Positions 44,201-56,200 of a DNA stretch of 64,000 nucleotides are shown piece by piece. Each line of letters begins with the position of its first letter. The first letter of the stretch is position 1. The DNA is taken from the NCBI RefSeq assembly GCF_902150065.1, contig NC_043996.1:10425485-10489484 (forward strand). The letters run 5' to 3'. A program made the position numbers and the translations under genes. Source of the DNA: Myripristis murdjan. Taxonomy: Eukaryota; Chordata; Actinopteri; Holocentriformes; Holocentridae. The notes below the pieces were generated by a model, which worked only from the letters and a program-made list of their open reading frames with translations, was not told the DNA's origin and ran no database searches.

Positions 44201-46830
44201 ACCAACCTCACCTTTGGCCCGGTGATGACAGCTGTCTCAGATTTTAAAGTTTTATTGCAGGAAGTTTGTCAGGGTGGATTTGTCAGCATCTACGAGAGAG
44301 GTAAAGAACCCATACTAGGGATCATATTTGTCAGTCTTTTTTTCCTGACATAAATTACTCTATCAATCTGATGTATGTCTCTGTTTTTACTGTCTTTCTT
44401 TTGCAGTGAGAGATGTGACAATTATAGATTCTCCGAATCACACTGGCCAGATAGAAACGATGCAAGCCAACAATGCCCAGTCCAGTTCAGATGAACTGAT
44501 ATGCTGTAATTATATCTCATTCTTATTTTTCACAGTATTTTTCAATTTTGAAGTTAAAGAGTAAGAGGAAGCGGAACTGTCTGCCATCCTCAGGAATGAA
44601 ATAACTGGAATAGAGTTTTGAAATAGCTTTAATTAAAAACTTAACCATTACAGACATTAATCGAATATCTAAGTGTAGGTGCTATCATGTGGCACATGGC
44701 TTCCTTACTTGACTTGTTTGTTTTTAGGTTGTGTTTGCTGAATGTGCATAAGTGCAAGGAAGGCTGGTAGGGCATGCTGTCAGTTTGGAGAGCTAAAACA
44801 CTGCACTATCTAATGTTTGTGCTCTGTGTCATTGCAGTGACCCCTACACCTGGGCTGGACCAAAGCACCGGGAGCCCTCTCAACCCTTTCCTCACTCCAG
44901 CACCTGCCGTTCCTACCTTCGGCGGCTTTGCCTTCTCACCGTTTGGTAAATGAAACCTTTATCAAAAAGCAAATGTATTCTAGGGGAAAACACTCCATGT
45001 ACAGTTCCCATTGCTTGGTTTCCGTGAGCAAACTCATGCACATCATGAAGCATGTTTGTCTCATTATGTAATAATAAGAACAAGTAGTATAATATCTTTA
45101 GTTCCAAGGCACTTCAATAACAAAGTTACAAAATGCTTTACAGAGACAAGGTACTAAAACAGAGGTAGTCAAAAGTCTGCAAATGCAGCCAGCTATTGTA
45201 GAAGGTCTCTTGGGATCTCAGAGCTCATTGAGCTTTCAAAACTAACAGTTGGATCTTAAAATTAGTTATCAATTAACAGGAAGCCATCAAGGAAGCTTGA
45301 CTGACCGGGGCAAATATGGTCTAGTCGTTGCTCTTCTGTTCTATTTATTCCCAAGGAAAGCCCATTTCATGGAATGACTTTTGTGTCTCCTGTGTCAACC
45401 TGGAACCGCAGCCTTGGAGCATTACCGACTAGATATAGTCGGGCTCACTTCGGATTGTCCATAATGAACACCATGTTTCAGCATAAGGAGGCTCAAGTGT
45501 ACTTGGAACCAGGGCTCCTTAGGCCAGTGGTCATTGATTGACTTTGTAGTCGTTTCATCAGACCTACGTCCATATGTTCTGGACACTCAGGTGAAGAGAG
45601 GAGCAGAGCTGTCAATTGACTACCGTCCCGGCTGTGGAACAGTGGATCTGCTCTTCCCCCTCGCATGGATACTGAAGAGGGCATGGCAGTTTGACTGTCC
45701 AGTCTGCATGTACTTTGTGGATTTGGAGAAGGCTCACAGCTGTGTCCCCGGGGATCCGGTGGGTGGTGCTGCGAGACTATGGGATACTGGGTGTACTTCT
45801 GGGGGCCATCTGGTCCCTGTATAACCACAGTGAGAACTGTGTCCACGTTCTTGGCACTGGGCTGCCCCTTGTCTCTAATTCTGTTCATGATCTTCATGGA
45901 CAGGATTTCAAGGCGCAGTTGGGGAATGGAGGGTGTCCAGTTTGGCGACCACAGGATTGCGTCCCTGCTTTTCGCAGATGATGTGGTCCTGCTGGCCTCA
46001 TCAGGCTGTGACCTTCAGCAGTTGCTGGGGCGGTTTGCAGCTGATTGTGAAACAGTCGGGTTGAGGATCAGTACCTCTAAGTCTGAGGCCATGGTTCTCA
46101 ACTGGAAAAAGGTAGTTTGCCCTCTCCATGGGTAGAGGTACAAGCAGTGGAAATGGCTTTCCTCCGCAGGGTGGCCAGGCACACCCTTAGGGATAGGGAA
46201 ATTAGCTTGTAAATCTGTGAGGAGCTCGGAGTAGAGCCGCTGCTCCTCCGCATTGCGAGGAGCCAGTTAAGGTGGTTCGGGCATCTAGTTAGGATGCCTC
46301 CTGGCACCTCCCGGTGGAGGTGTTCCAGGGTTAGGGTTAGGGTTACCTGGGAAGAGGCCCCTGGGCAGACCCACGACATGCTGGGGGGACTATGTCTCCT
46401 GTCTGGTCTGGGAACACCTCGGGATCCCCCAGGAGGAGCTAATGGATGTGGCTGGGGAAAGGACCGTCTGGGCGGACCTCCTCAGCCTGCTTCCACTGCG
46501 ACACATTTCTGGATAAGGGGCAAAAAACTGGTGTAGGGGTGGCATATAGTGCAATTTCAAATGCAGTTTCAAGCTGATATTTAGAGGGGGTGATGGCAAA
46601 AGTAACAGTTTTTTAAAACTGTAATACAATTACTGAAATGTCAACTCATTACACTATTTGTCTATGTCATCACCCCTTAAGACCCCTCTCAGTACTAACT
46701 ATCTCCTCTGGGTCCAGGTTCCCCCAGGGTGTTCCTGACTAACTCCACTTCTGTCTGCTCAGGCTCCAAACTGTCGTCTGGATCCAGGCAGAGGCACCTG
46801 CAGCGACGCTCACACCCCAGGAGGAAATAG
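41215..46830 (+). CDS. TRIM-family RING E3 ligase without SPRY (469 aa)
   Basis: Seven exons join in phase: 41215-41814, 42676-42771, 43644-43877, 44141-44300, 44407-44505, 44838-44945 and 46718-46830. The RING finger is [20 protein letters not shown] through YGCPQCRQSF. Two B-boxes follow (CDVCTGRKNKAVKSCLVC and CPVHDKLLEVYCRTDNKCIC). The 96-nt and 234-nt exons encode the coiled coil (QAEELLEKIQKEIAELKRND). These exon sizes are diagnostic of the TRIM family. The tail is short and Pro/Gly/Phe-rich (PLNPFLTPAPAVPTFGGFAF) and ends HLQRRSHPRRK, with no PRY/SPRY. An alternative acceptor at about 46762 would remove about 15 residues in frame. The start chosen is the ATG in CAACATGG. It is predicted to be a cytosolic ubiquitin ligase; by domain order it is nearest to TRIM25/TRIM16/finTRIM-type proteins. 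Confidence 0.85.
41815..42675. other. Intron 1 of the first TRIM, no identified feature
   Basis: AT-rich intron. No repeat ends or exon candidates are seen. Confidence 0.5.
42772..43643. repeat. Intron 2 of the first TRIM: repeat remnant and poly-T
   Basis: Phrases such as catatcacaatattaccata, a triplicated gtgctca near 43381-43400 and gtatattggttgggttc suggest an old DNA-transposon remnant at about 43295-43600. A poly-T run lies at about 43540-43561. Confidence 0.4.
45500..46530 (+). mobile_element. LINE (non-LTR retrotransposon) remnant in the last intron of the first TRIM
   Basis: Translations in two or more frames show an endonuclease-end phrase (DFVVVSSDLRPYVLDTQVKR), then reverse-transcriptase phrases (CMYFVDLEKAHSCVP, CPLSLILFMIFMDRISRR, IASLLFADDVVLLASSG, ISTSKSEAMVLNWKK) and a 3' region (EELGVEPLLLRIARSQLRWF, GHLVRMPPG). 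At least two frameshifts separate these. YADD appears as FADD. A telomere-like TTAGGG triplet array lies at about 46328-46345. Confidence 0.85.
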
Positions 46831-48600
46831 CCATGTAGCAGACATCAGAATCCACATCTCATTACTGGAGATGAAGATACAGTGGTTGAATGTCATTATG
46901 CTAAAGCGCTCTCCTTTTGTTGTCTTCACTCTCATCAGCACTGATACATCTGAATTGTATTTAATATTTCATTTTTTGGCAACTGCCAGTCATTTATCTT
47001 CGCATCAGTGCATGTGGGAAAGACACAAGGATGTGCTCTTATAGGGGCCACTGAAGACCACACTGACTGTGTATTAACTGTGTCTAAATTAAGCTACATG
47101 AAAGGAGAGCTCACCTCACTACTTGCCACATTTCAGTATTTGCAAGTGACATTTAGGAGAGAATTTATGTTTTTATAAAATATTATGGTTTTCTAATTAA
47201 TCATTCTCCTTTTTTTTAACCAAAGATTTGTAACAATCATTTTACTTTGCAGACAAGTGTAATACAATGTGATTTGTGACATGCTTAGATTAAAAAAGCA
47301 AACAATGTTAAACACTCTCTCAAGGTTGTTTGTTCTTTGCAGAAAGGTGGGGTTATTGCTCATTGTACTTTGAACAAAACACGGGCTATATGGTGTCCAA
47401 CATACAATTGACATAAGTTGATTAATGTCACAGCCAGGCTGCACAGCCATGACCAACAAGGGAGACGCACACAATGAGAACAGCTAATAAATGAATGTAT
47501 TAAAGTAAATCAATAAACATATGGATAATCTAAAAGTGCATGGGTGGAAAAGTGGTAGAGCAGTGTTGTATGGTGCAGCAACAAAAACCAACAGTCTCAG
47601 GCAGGAGGGAGATGAAACTGAGCTCCAGAGGCTTTTTAAAGCTGCCTCAACACACAGAGCCAAGGTGTGCCAGTTCTGCAGCTCACTCTGTCCCCGCCCA
47701 CCTGCAAGGTAAAAACAGCTGTCAGAGGTTGAGAAGGTTGCCACAATTACACACACACAAAACTTTTGCAAATGTTTAAAGGCAGACATGCAGTTTGAAA
47801 GGTTCATGCCCAAGACTAATAGAATTAATGGAACACATTTAAATGCCTGTAGTGAACCCAATGTTTTCAATGTCAAATTTTTACAACTGGCCTTATAGTT
47901 AAATGTCTCTTGAATTATCCAATGTATTATGTAGTTCAGGACAGCTTGACCGCTAAGCAGAGGACAGCTAAAGCAGGAGCCAGATGTACCTTCTCTATCT
48001 TGTTAGTTAGGTCTGTTGCATTTGATACACGCCCAGTCAACATTCACACACATAGCATCACACATTCTAGAAACAAGGCGTGGACAGTGGTTGGCCTGTC
48101 CATGTCCGCCAATTATTCTCAGTTGCGTCTAAGTCCAACCTCTGTACGGGGCAGGCCCAGCCCAAGAAGATAAATGTGCATCATTTCCTAATATCAGGGC
48201 TCATTCTGATAGAGATCCTGCCTGTCACTCTGAGACCAGCGCTGCCTTGCTTTATATGTGACCATAATAAATATTTCATCTGAAAATTGAAGATTGACTC
48301 CGGTTTGTTCTTTGGCATGCGACAAAAGAATCGGGAGCTAACAAAATGTACATACAAACAGCAGAGCAAAATCCACTTATATTTTGGGTTAGGATAGTGT
48401 GAAAGAGTTGTTATTTGGAGAACTGAGTGCCATTCATGATTCTTTACATCATAACAAGGCAGGGTGACTTTCCCATTTGAAACTGCATAGTCTGCCTTTA
48501 ATGTAAAAAAAAAAAAAAAAAAAAAAAGCAGAGCATACTAATGATATGACTCAGCAGAGAAAGTGATTGAACTCAGTGTACCTGGGGAAAACCCATGACC
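46831..48600. other. Spacer between the TRIM genes
   Basis: It contains AATAAA at 47486-47491, a candidate end for the first TRIM, and a poly-A run at about 48507-48527. Open frames near 47484-47876 lack recognisable content. Confidence 0.45.
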
Positions 48601-48719
48601 TGGCTGGCTCGAGGCCGCATGCGCACAGGTGAAACCTGAGAAGAAGTCATTTGCACACCTGCGGGCCACGCCTACCATTGTCGGTTGTTCTCGCTGTACC
48701 TGTTTGCTGTGACACGAAA

Positions 48720-51700
48720 ATGGCTGCAACAACTATTTCTATAGAAGAAGATCAGTTTAGCTGTCCGGTGTGTCTGGATGTACTGCGGGAGCCGGTGACC
48801 ATCCCCTGTGGCCACAGCTACTGCCTGGACTGCATCGAGGACTACTGGAACAGGCCCACGCAGAAGGGCCAGTACAGCTGTCCGCAGTGCCGCCAGCTGT
48901 TCAGCCCCAGACCGGCGCTCAGCAGGAACACCGTGCTCCAGGAGGTGGTGGACAAGTTACAGCGGACGGGGCTCCAAGCCGCGGCTCCACAGCCAGCAGC
49001 CAAAGCCGAGGATGTCCGGTGTGGTGTGTGCACGGGGAGAAAGGCCAGGGCCGTCAGATCCTGTGCCGTGTGCCAGGAGTCTTACTGCGAGGCTCACCTG
49101 AGGGCCCATGAGGACCGCTTTCACGGCAAGGGCCACAAGCTGAGCTCGGCGGTGGATCAGCCCAGGGAGAGGCTCTGTCCGCATCACGACAAGCAGCTGA
49201 GGGTGTACTGCCGCAGCGACCAGCAGTGTGTGTGCTCACAGTGCGCCAAAGAGAGGCATAAGGACCATGACACGGTCCCAGTGGCGGATGAGAGAGCAGC
49301 TCAACAGGTTTGTTTATTTTCCTCTAGTCATCATTCAGTTACATCCAGTGTGTTCCTGAAGTGCTTGGCTTGCACATGCTGAGAGGCTTAGCTTGAAATA
49401 ACTCGAAATTCAGGTTTACCGCAACATGAAGGTCTGTAGCCTCAGAAGGCCAGCGGACAGTCGATAATGGCTCATAGCAGCTTTCAGAAGCAGAGATACT
49501 TCAATGATCCCAGAGGGGAATTGCTTTCGTTGCAGCTGCTCAAACACTAGAGAAATATGTCTATTAGTATACGTGAAATGATAAGAAATAGAAAGGAGGA
49601 TAAGAACTATAAAAATAGAATTTGTGATGTGCATTAGAATTTGTAAAAACGTGCATTATTAAAAAGGATCATATACAATAATATTACAATGTATACAGAG
49701 AATATGAAAAAGAATTATGTAGAGGCACACCCATATACACCAAATATACACGGGCTATTGCACCTTTGAATTATTGCAAAAACAATATATAAAGTAATAA
49801 TCTAAGAAGAAATATCATAAAATTGTGTTATAGTAAACTATCAAATTAACAGCAGAACAAACTAACATGGTATTTTCTTTGCAAATTGCTAAAGACAGGC
49901 CTGTCTGAAAAGCTGGGCATGTTTTACACCTGCATGTGTTTTCCAGTTCATGCAAACATTTAAATTATTATTGACATTGGCCGTTTGAAAATAGGCAAAG
50001 GCCTAAACAAAACCAAACAAACATATTGTCCCATCCCTATTAGCTCTTATACCAACAGCTCAAATATTAAATCTGAGAGTGAAAATAATGTATTCATTGA
50101 GTGAACGCTTTTCAGCAAATAATGCCTCACTGTCCTTTTGATTCTGTAAAAATCGTTCTGTTTCAGTGACAGAGGCATGACAGCATACACTCATTTTTGG
50201 ATTTTTTGTGGCACAGGTGAAGCACCCTGTTTATGGCAAATAGACTTTTTTTAAAATTTATTTTTTAATAGACATTATATAACTGGTAGATGCTTCAGTG
50301 TTTCAAATATTGAGTCGAGGCAGATTGAAAAATGTATATTGCACCGTGCCTCGGTCCTGCAGCTTGTTACTGTGTTCGGGTTCAGGCTGATAGACCTTGC
50401 AGTGCCACCCTTTGATCCCAGCATCAAAACTGACTATCTATCTTTAATGTCAACGGCAGCAAAATTGCATCGGGCACCCAAGGGGACGGAAACATGTGAT
50501 ATTCATCTTTTGTATCTCCTCAGAAAAAGCTGGAAGAGTCGTCTTTGAAGTCTTTGCAGAAATTGAAGGAAGTTGAGAAGGAACTCAGATATGTTGTCAG
50601 GTACATCAAGGTGAGTGCACTGCCACTGTAGAGGAGTTTCCAACACACTGTTCTGACATACTGGGTACACACCCAAAATAGCTCCTGAGCATGAACTGAA
50701 GGTGAGTCTGACTCGGGGAGGAGAAAAAAAAGGTAGAAAATAATTTCCTTTGCAGCACTCTACAGAAGCAGCAGTGGAGGAGAGCGAGAGGATTTTCTCC
50801 AAGCTGATCCGCTCCATCGAGAAGCATCGGTGTGAGGTGAGGGAGCTGATCAGAGCCCAGGAGAAGACGGCTGTCAGCCAGGCTGAGGAGCTGCTGGAGA
50901 AGATCCAGAGGGAGATCACGGTGCTGCGCAGGAGTGAGGCAGAGCTCGAGAAGCTCTCTCACACTGAGGACCACATCCACTTCCTGCAGGTACGCATCGG
51001 CACCCAACAAGGTACTGGGAAATAGTTATAAAAATTCTGTAATTATTTCCCAATAATGTAACAAATTCTGCACTTAGCTTAGTCAAAAAAAGAACTTGCC
51101 TAATGACGCACAGTGCCTTGAACAGTATTATAATTTTAATTAACTGTTGATGTTCATTAATTAATGCAGTATTTAACACCTTATTACATTACTGCAGTGG
51201 TAATGTGGCCCTCTACAATATTTTCAAATATTTAAACTGAAAATGAACAGACAAAATCATCACATCATCCACTTTAGGGGGAAAAAACAACTCATACATA
51301 TAATAAGGTCCCTGTAATATAATAAGGTAATATATATGATCAATTCCCAATTATGTAATAAGGTATTTGTAATGTAATAAGAATGTAATAAGGTAAAATA
51401 ACTTTTTGTAACCCCAAAACACATGCTAATATATTGCACAACCCTATAGTGCTGCACAGTTCTAAAAATGCATATATAACTACCTTTTATTACATTTTTA
51501 GTCATTTACAAAATGTATTATTCTTTTTCCGTCACTTGGTCCTAGAGGCCTCTTCAATATGGCAAAGAAACCCTGACGTTAAGGCTAAGCCTCTCTTCTT
51601 TGTTGAAGAAGTAAAATGTACTGAGGCTCCATCATGCTTGGTGACACATTGTGTTGAATTTTGGTCTTTGTGTAAAATTTCATGACTTTCTTTAAGTTAT

Positions 51701-53125
51701 TGGAAGAGCTTCCATGATCTGAAAAATTAATATTTTCAGGTTGCAAATGATCTGGTTACCCAAACAACTGGCTGAGAAAACCAGCTGAAAAACAACATCC
51801 AGCACGATGAAAGTGTGAAGCAAAGTTGTAAAATACATTCTGCACATCGACTTCACCAGAGAACTGATCAAATTCTGTCAAACTCCATGACCAGTTGGGA
51901 ACCCTGTAAACCATCAAATTTATGTAAACCTCTCTGATTTAAAAAGGGACAATTTATCAACTGCACTCCACCAGGCACAGTGAGCCACTAGTGTGCATTC
52001 AGTTCTATCTTCTCATTTGTTTTTTCCCTGCGACTGCAGAAATGCAAGTCGCTCCACTTCCCTTCAAAGAGTGTGGAGCTGCCCAGCGCCGATCTGCTTC
52101 CATATTTCATGTACAAAACCATGAGAGGGGCCCTGGCTGATCTGAAAGGCAGTCTGGATGAAGTGTGTGAGAGAGAATTCAACAGGATTTCTGAGAAGGG
52201 TATGTCTCTCCATTATGGATGAATGCTGGTTATTTTATTATAGAGCAATTATTTAGAATTGTAAATCTAACAGCTTTTTGCCTCTCTGCATTTCTAGCAA
52301 TTTCACTGAAAGAAACGAGCCACAGTGGCACTGCAAAAAATAAAGGTAGTGTAACTTCATTTTTATGACAAAATTAAACTAATACACAATAAACTCATCT
52401 TGATACAATCTCTCTGACAGTAAGAGATACTGACATACCTCCCAACTCGGAGCCGAGGACAAGAGCTGAATTCCTACATTGTAAGTAGTTATTTGAGAAA
52501 CTCTTTGGCAGTGGACTGACAGTCTTACTTTTTGATCCCAATGAGCAACAGTTGACAGTCTGACAGCATCCATCCTCTGTGTCCAGACTACAACGACATA
52601 ACGCTGGACTCCGGCACAGCCAACCCCTACCTGTCCCTCTCCGACGGTCGCAGAGGGGTGACCACGCGGTCCGAGCCACAGCCCTACCCCGAAAACCCAG
52701 ACCGCTTCACCAACTGGGCGCAGGTGCTGGGTAGAGCCGGAATTGCCGGACGCTGCTACTGGGAGGTAGAGTGGGCCGGCACCGGAGGGGTTTCCATTGG
52801 CGTCTGCTACAAAGGCATGAACCGGAATGGAGGAGGGAGCGACAGCAAGCTGGGACACAACTCCAAATCCTGGAGCCTGGACTGCTGCTACTCGTCCTGC
52901 TCGTTTCAGCACAACAAGGACAGCGTGGTGATCGCTGTTCCCTGTGGCAACAGAATAGGAGTGTATCTGGACTTCAGGGCTGGGACGCTGTCTTTCTACA
53001 ACGTTTCTGAAGCAATGGTTCTGCTTCATAAAGCCAAGACCACGTTCAGCCAGCCCCTCTACCCCGGATTTTGGGTGGGGCTGGGCTCTACGTTGAAGCT
53101 CTGCTCTTTCAAAGGGCTAAACTGA
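48720..53125 (+). CDS. TRIM-family RING E3 ligase with PRY/SPRY (571 aa)
   Basis: Seven exons join in phase: 48720-49307, 50524-50610, 50756-50989, 52040-52199, 52298-52345, 52421-52480 and 52587-53125. The RING is [20 protein letters not shown] through YSCPQCRQLF. B-boxes are CGVCTGRKARAVRSCAVC and CPHHDKQLRVYCRSDQQCVC. The coiled coil lies mainly in the 234-nt exon (TAVSQAEELLEKIQREI). The last exon is a full B30.2 domain: ITLDSGTANPYLSLSDGRR (PRY), GRCYWEVEWAGTGGVSIGVC, SWSLDCCYSS, IGVYLDFRAGTLSFYNV and LYPGFWVGLGSTLKLC. This is the TRIM25/TRIM16/finTRIM-like layout of fish innate-immune ligases. It is tandem to, and clearly paralogous with, the gene at 41215. Confidence 0.93.
49308..50523. 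other. Intron 1 of the second TRIM, no identified feature
   Basis: AT-rich, 1.2 kb. Nothing beyond ordinary intron is seen. Confidence 0.5.
50990..52039. repeat. Intron 3 of the second TRIM with short local repeats
   Basis: A cluster of aatgtaataaggta-type repeats lies at about 51298-51405. The rest is featureless. Confidence 0.5.
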
Positions 53126-53229
53126 TTACATTCTCAGTACCTTCAAGTTTTTACAACGTATTTTCATTAATTTAAACATTAAGAATAGTAATGAAACAGG
53201 AACAGATTTTTGTGCTCAAAGCAAAGTAT

Positions 53230-53235
53230 TTTATT
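53230..53235 (-). terminator. Polyadenylation signal of EEF1D
   Basis: TTTATT on the plus strand reads AATAAA on the minus strand, about 58 bases past the EEF1D stop. Confidence 0.65.
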
Positions 53236-53292
53236 AATAACACTACAAGCCGAGAGCAGCAGCAACACTTTGGTGGAGGGAGGAGGAGGAGC

Positions 53293-56200
53293 TTAGATCT
53301 TGTTGAAGGCAGCAACATCCACACTCTGGACCTGCAATCGAAGAAAAACATCAAAAGCTGGAACATTATGAAGGAATGCCAAGTTATTTAAACATCAAGC
53401 ATAAATTAATGTATCATATCATAGCGATTTTTTTTAAAATTTAAAATCAATAAAACATTTTGCATACACTAACATTTCGTGGTATGTGATTTTTCAGGTG
53501 TTACCCTCAACATTTAATATTTTTTTAGTTATCTGACTTAATAATAAACTTCTTAAGAGATGACAGTTCTTTTTGTATCATCAATTACAAGCAGGGTAGT
53601 TACTTACGTAGTCCTCAAACTTGATGATCTCCTCCTCGAGCATGTCTGTTCCCACCTTGTCGTCCTCGACCACACAGTTGATCTGCAGCTTCTTGATGCC
53701 GTAGCCCACAGGCACCAGCTTGGACGCTCCCCACAGGAGCCCATCGGCCTGCACCGAGCGCACACACTCCTCCAGCTTCGCCATGTCTGTCTCATCGTCC
53801 CACTGAGCGGAGAGGAGGCAGAGACAGATCAGTCAGCAGAACAATGTTTCACAAGATGATATTCAACACAGGATTCACAAGCTTGCAAAACAGATTTTAC
53901 AGATACTTGTAATCAGTTCCCATTATATATATATAGGGAAGTTTCCACAATGTGAAGGTTCCGCTTCGATACATATTTCTGCAGAGTTATCTTAACTAGC
54001 GTGCTACTTCATAATCAGACTGTTGTATTGGTGTAATTTTGAAACAATGTTGAGAAATCCATTGATAGGATCAAAAATACACTGTTTTAAAGGCAAAGAT
54101 CATGACTTATCCAAAACGTTTGACTGTTGTTTTCCATACCTGGAAAAGTTTCGGGAAATAATTTTTAAAAGAAAGACAGCTGTATTGGGTCCTTGGTAAA
54201 GAATGGACAGGTTGCTCTTTTGATGGAGGTAACAGCTACTTAAAAAATAGTGCATCCAGTGCATTATAGATTAAAATTGCACCAACATTTTGCAATTTTC
54301 ATGACTTTTCCACAATTACTGCACAATGTGTTTTCCATGCCTATAACACTGTAGGAAGCTAATTCAATGCCTAATGGACAAGAAAACTGCAGAAGCTGAT
54401 TTACAAGTGTGTTTGTATGTAAGCACACAGGAGATACATACAGGCTTGACATCCAGCAAGATAGATGACTTGGCAATGAGGGCGGGTTTCTTGGCCTTCT
54501 TGGCTGCATAGGCATCCAGGCGCTCCTGTCTGATACGTGCTGCCTCCGCATCCTCCTCTTCATCACTGCCAAACAAGTCGAGGTCATCATCATCATCACC
54601 ACCATTTTCCACCTTGACCTGCTGGACAGGAGCAGCCTGGGCACCAAGGAAATGTAGATGAGAATGAGGAGAGACAAGGGAGAGGCTGAATGATGGTTTG
54701 GACAGATAGCTTCAAACAGTCTAATCACACAGTTCAATTTAATGTTTAGTAAGACCTATTTAAAACTAATTTCACTTAAACTTCAGACTGATCTTTTTTA
54801 TTCAATTAAGCATTGCAGCTAAATATAAAGGTAAATGATATTTGTTCCAGTGCAGAGGTATGTTTTAAGCAGGAATATGATTGATTATTAACTAGGTGAC
54901 CCAATAATCTTTAGGTTAGATAGCAAGGTGTAACTACAATAAATACATTACTTTTCCCCCACTGAATTTGGGACAGGTAAGTTTATTTATTTATTTAGGA
55001 TTTCTTTCTAGAAGGTAAGTAACACAGTTAAAAAGTAAGAAAGAGTATAAAATGGGTTACTGCTGAAAGAGATCTGTTTTGTAAATACAAACTAATGTAC
55101 CTTAGCACATGGGACGGCTCCTGTTGAAGGCGACCGTTCCAGCACAGCCACTCTGGACTCAAGCTTCTGCAGGGCTGCCCTCATCTCCTCCACCACTGAG
55201 AAACACAAGTATGAACACGGGGTTACACAAGTGAACAGGTGAATACAAGCACCAAACACACAGAAAACGTAATGGAAGCACATGCCTTGGTGCAGGCTCT
55301 GGTTCTCCAGTTCCAAGCTCCTCATGCGTGAGATCAACTCCTGGTCCCCTCCGGCATGTGAGGATGACTGTACACAAACACAAACAAATTAATCAGCGAG
55401 AGTCATGTTACAGGCCGGGGCCAAAATGGCAACAAGGTAAAATCATCACCCAGGCTGAGATCCTGTCCAATTCTTAAGTGAAGAAACAAGCAAAATGGCA
55501 ATAAAAAAAAAAAAAAGTGGTCAAAACATTTATGATAGCCAGCAGTGGGGAATGAAATAACATAATGCCATGCAAGGAAAAAGATTATTACAAAATAATG
55601 ATTTGGCTACACTTCACACACCAACACACTTGATATTAAAATGAGTTCCTCCTGCTACACATCAAACACATCATCTAACATTTACAATACCAGCATGCAG
55701 ACCTTTTCTTGGCAAAGTTTTTATTTTTATATTTTTTCAAAGCCAAGAAACTGACAACTCACAACACAGATGTAAAAATGCTGTCACACAGGATGCAAAA
55801 TTGATCATGAATGAATGTCAAGCATGGCTTTATTTTTCCACTTTTAATAGCAACTGAATGTTGATTAAAAGGTCAGTTGTGGTTGAGAATCAAAGTTGTT
55901 AGGGGTGCACAAAAAACAGTCCAGTAAAATAAATTTCTTCCCAAAATCAATATTAGCAATGATTGATAATTGTGATCACAAGAGCGCTGCAAGGTGGGCG
56001 GGGCCTATGGTTCCAGAAGTATTTCCCCCATTTCTAATTTTACTTTAAAAAAAAAAACCACCTGCTATATTAGTCAATCCAGAATCCAGGGAGTCTTCTG
56101 GATGAATAAAACAAATACTGCAGGGGGATGTTATGGCCATCACTAAATGTTTCAACTTCATTTCTGAGAAGCCCTGTACTGTTTTTCCGTTGGTTTAGTG

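Noticed and set aside
52379-53029. 216-codon minus-strand frame opposite the SPRY exon
   Set aside because: It is an antisense shadow of the B30.2 coding exon.
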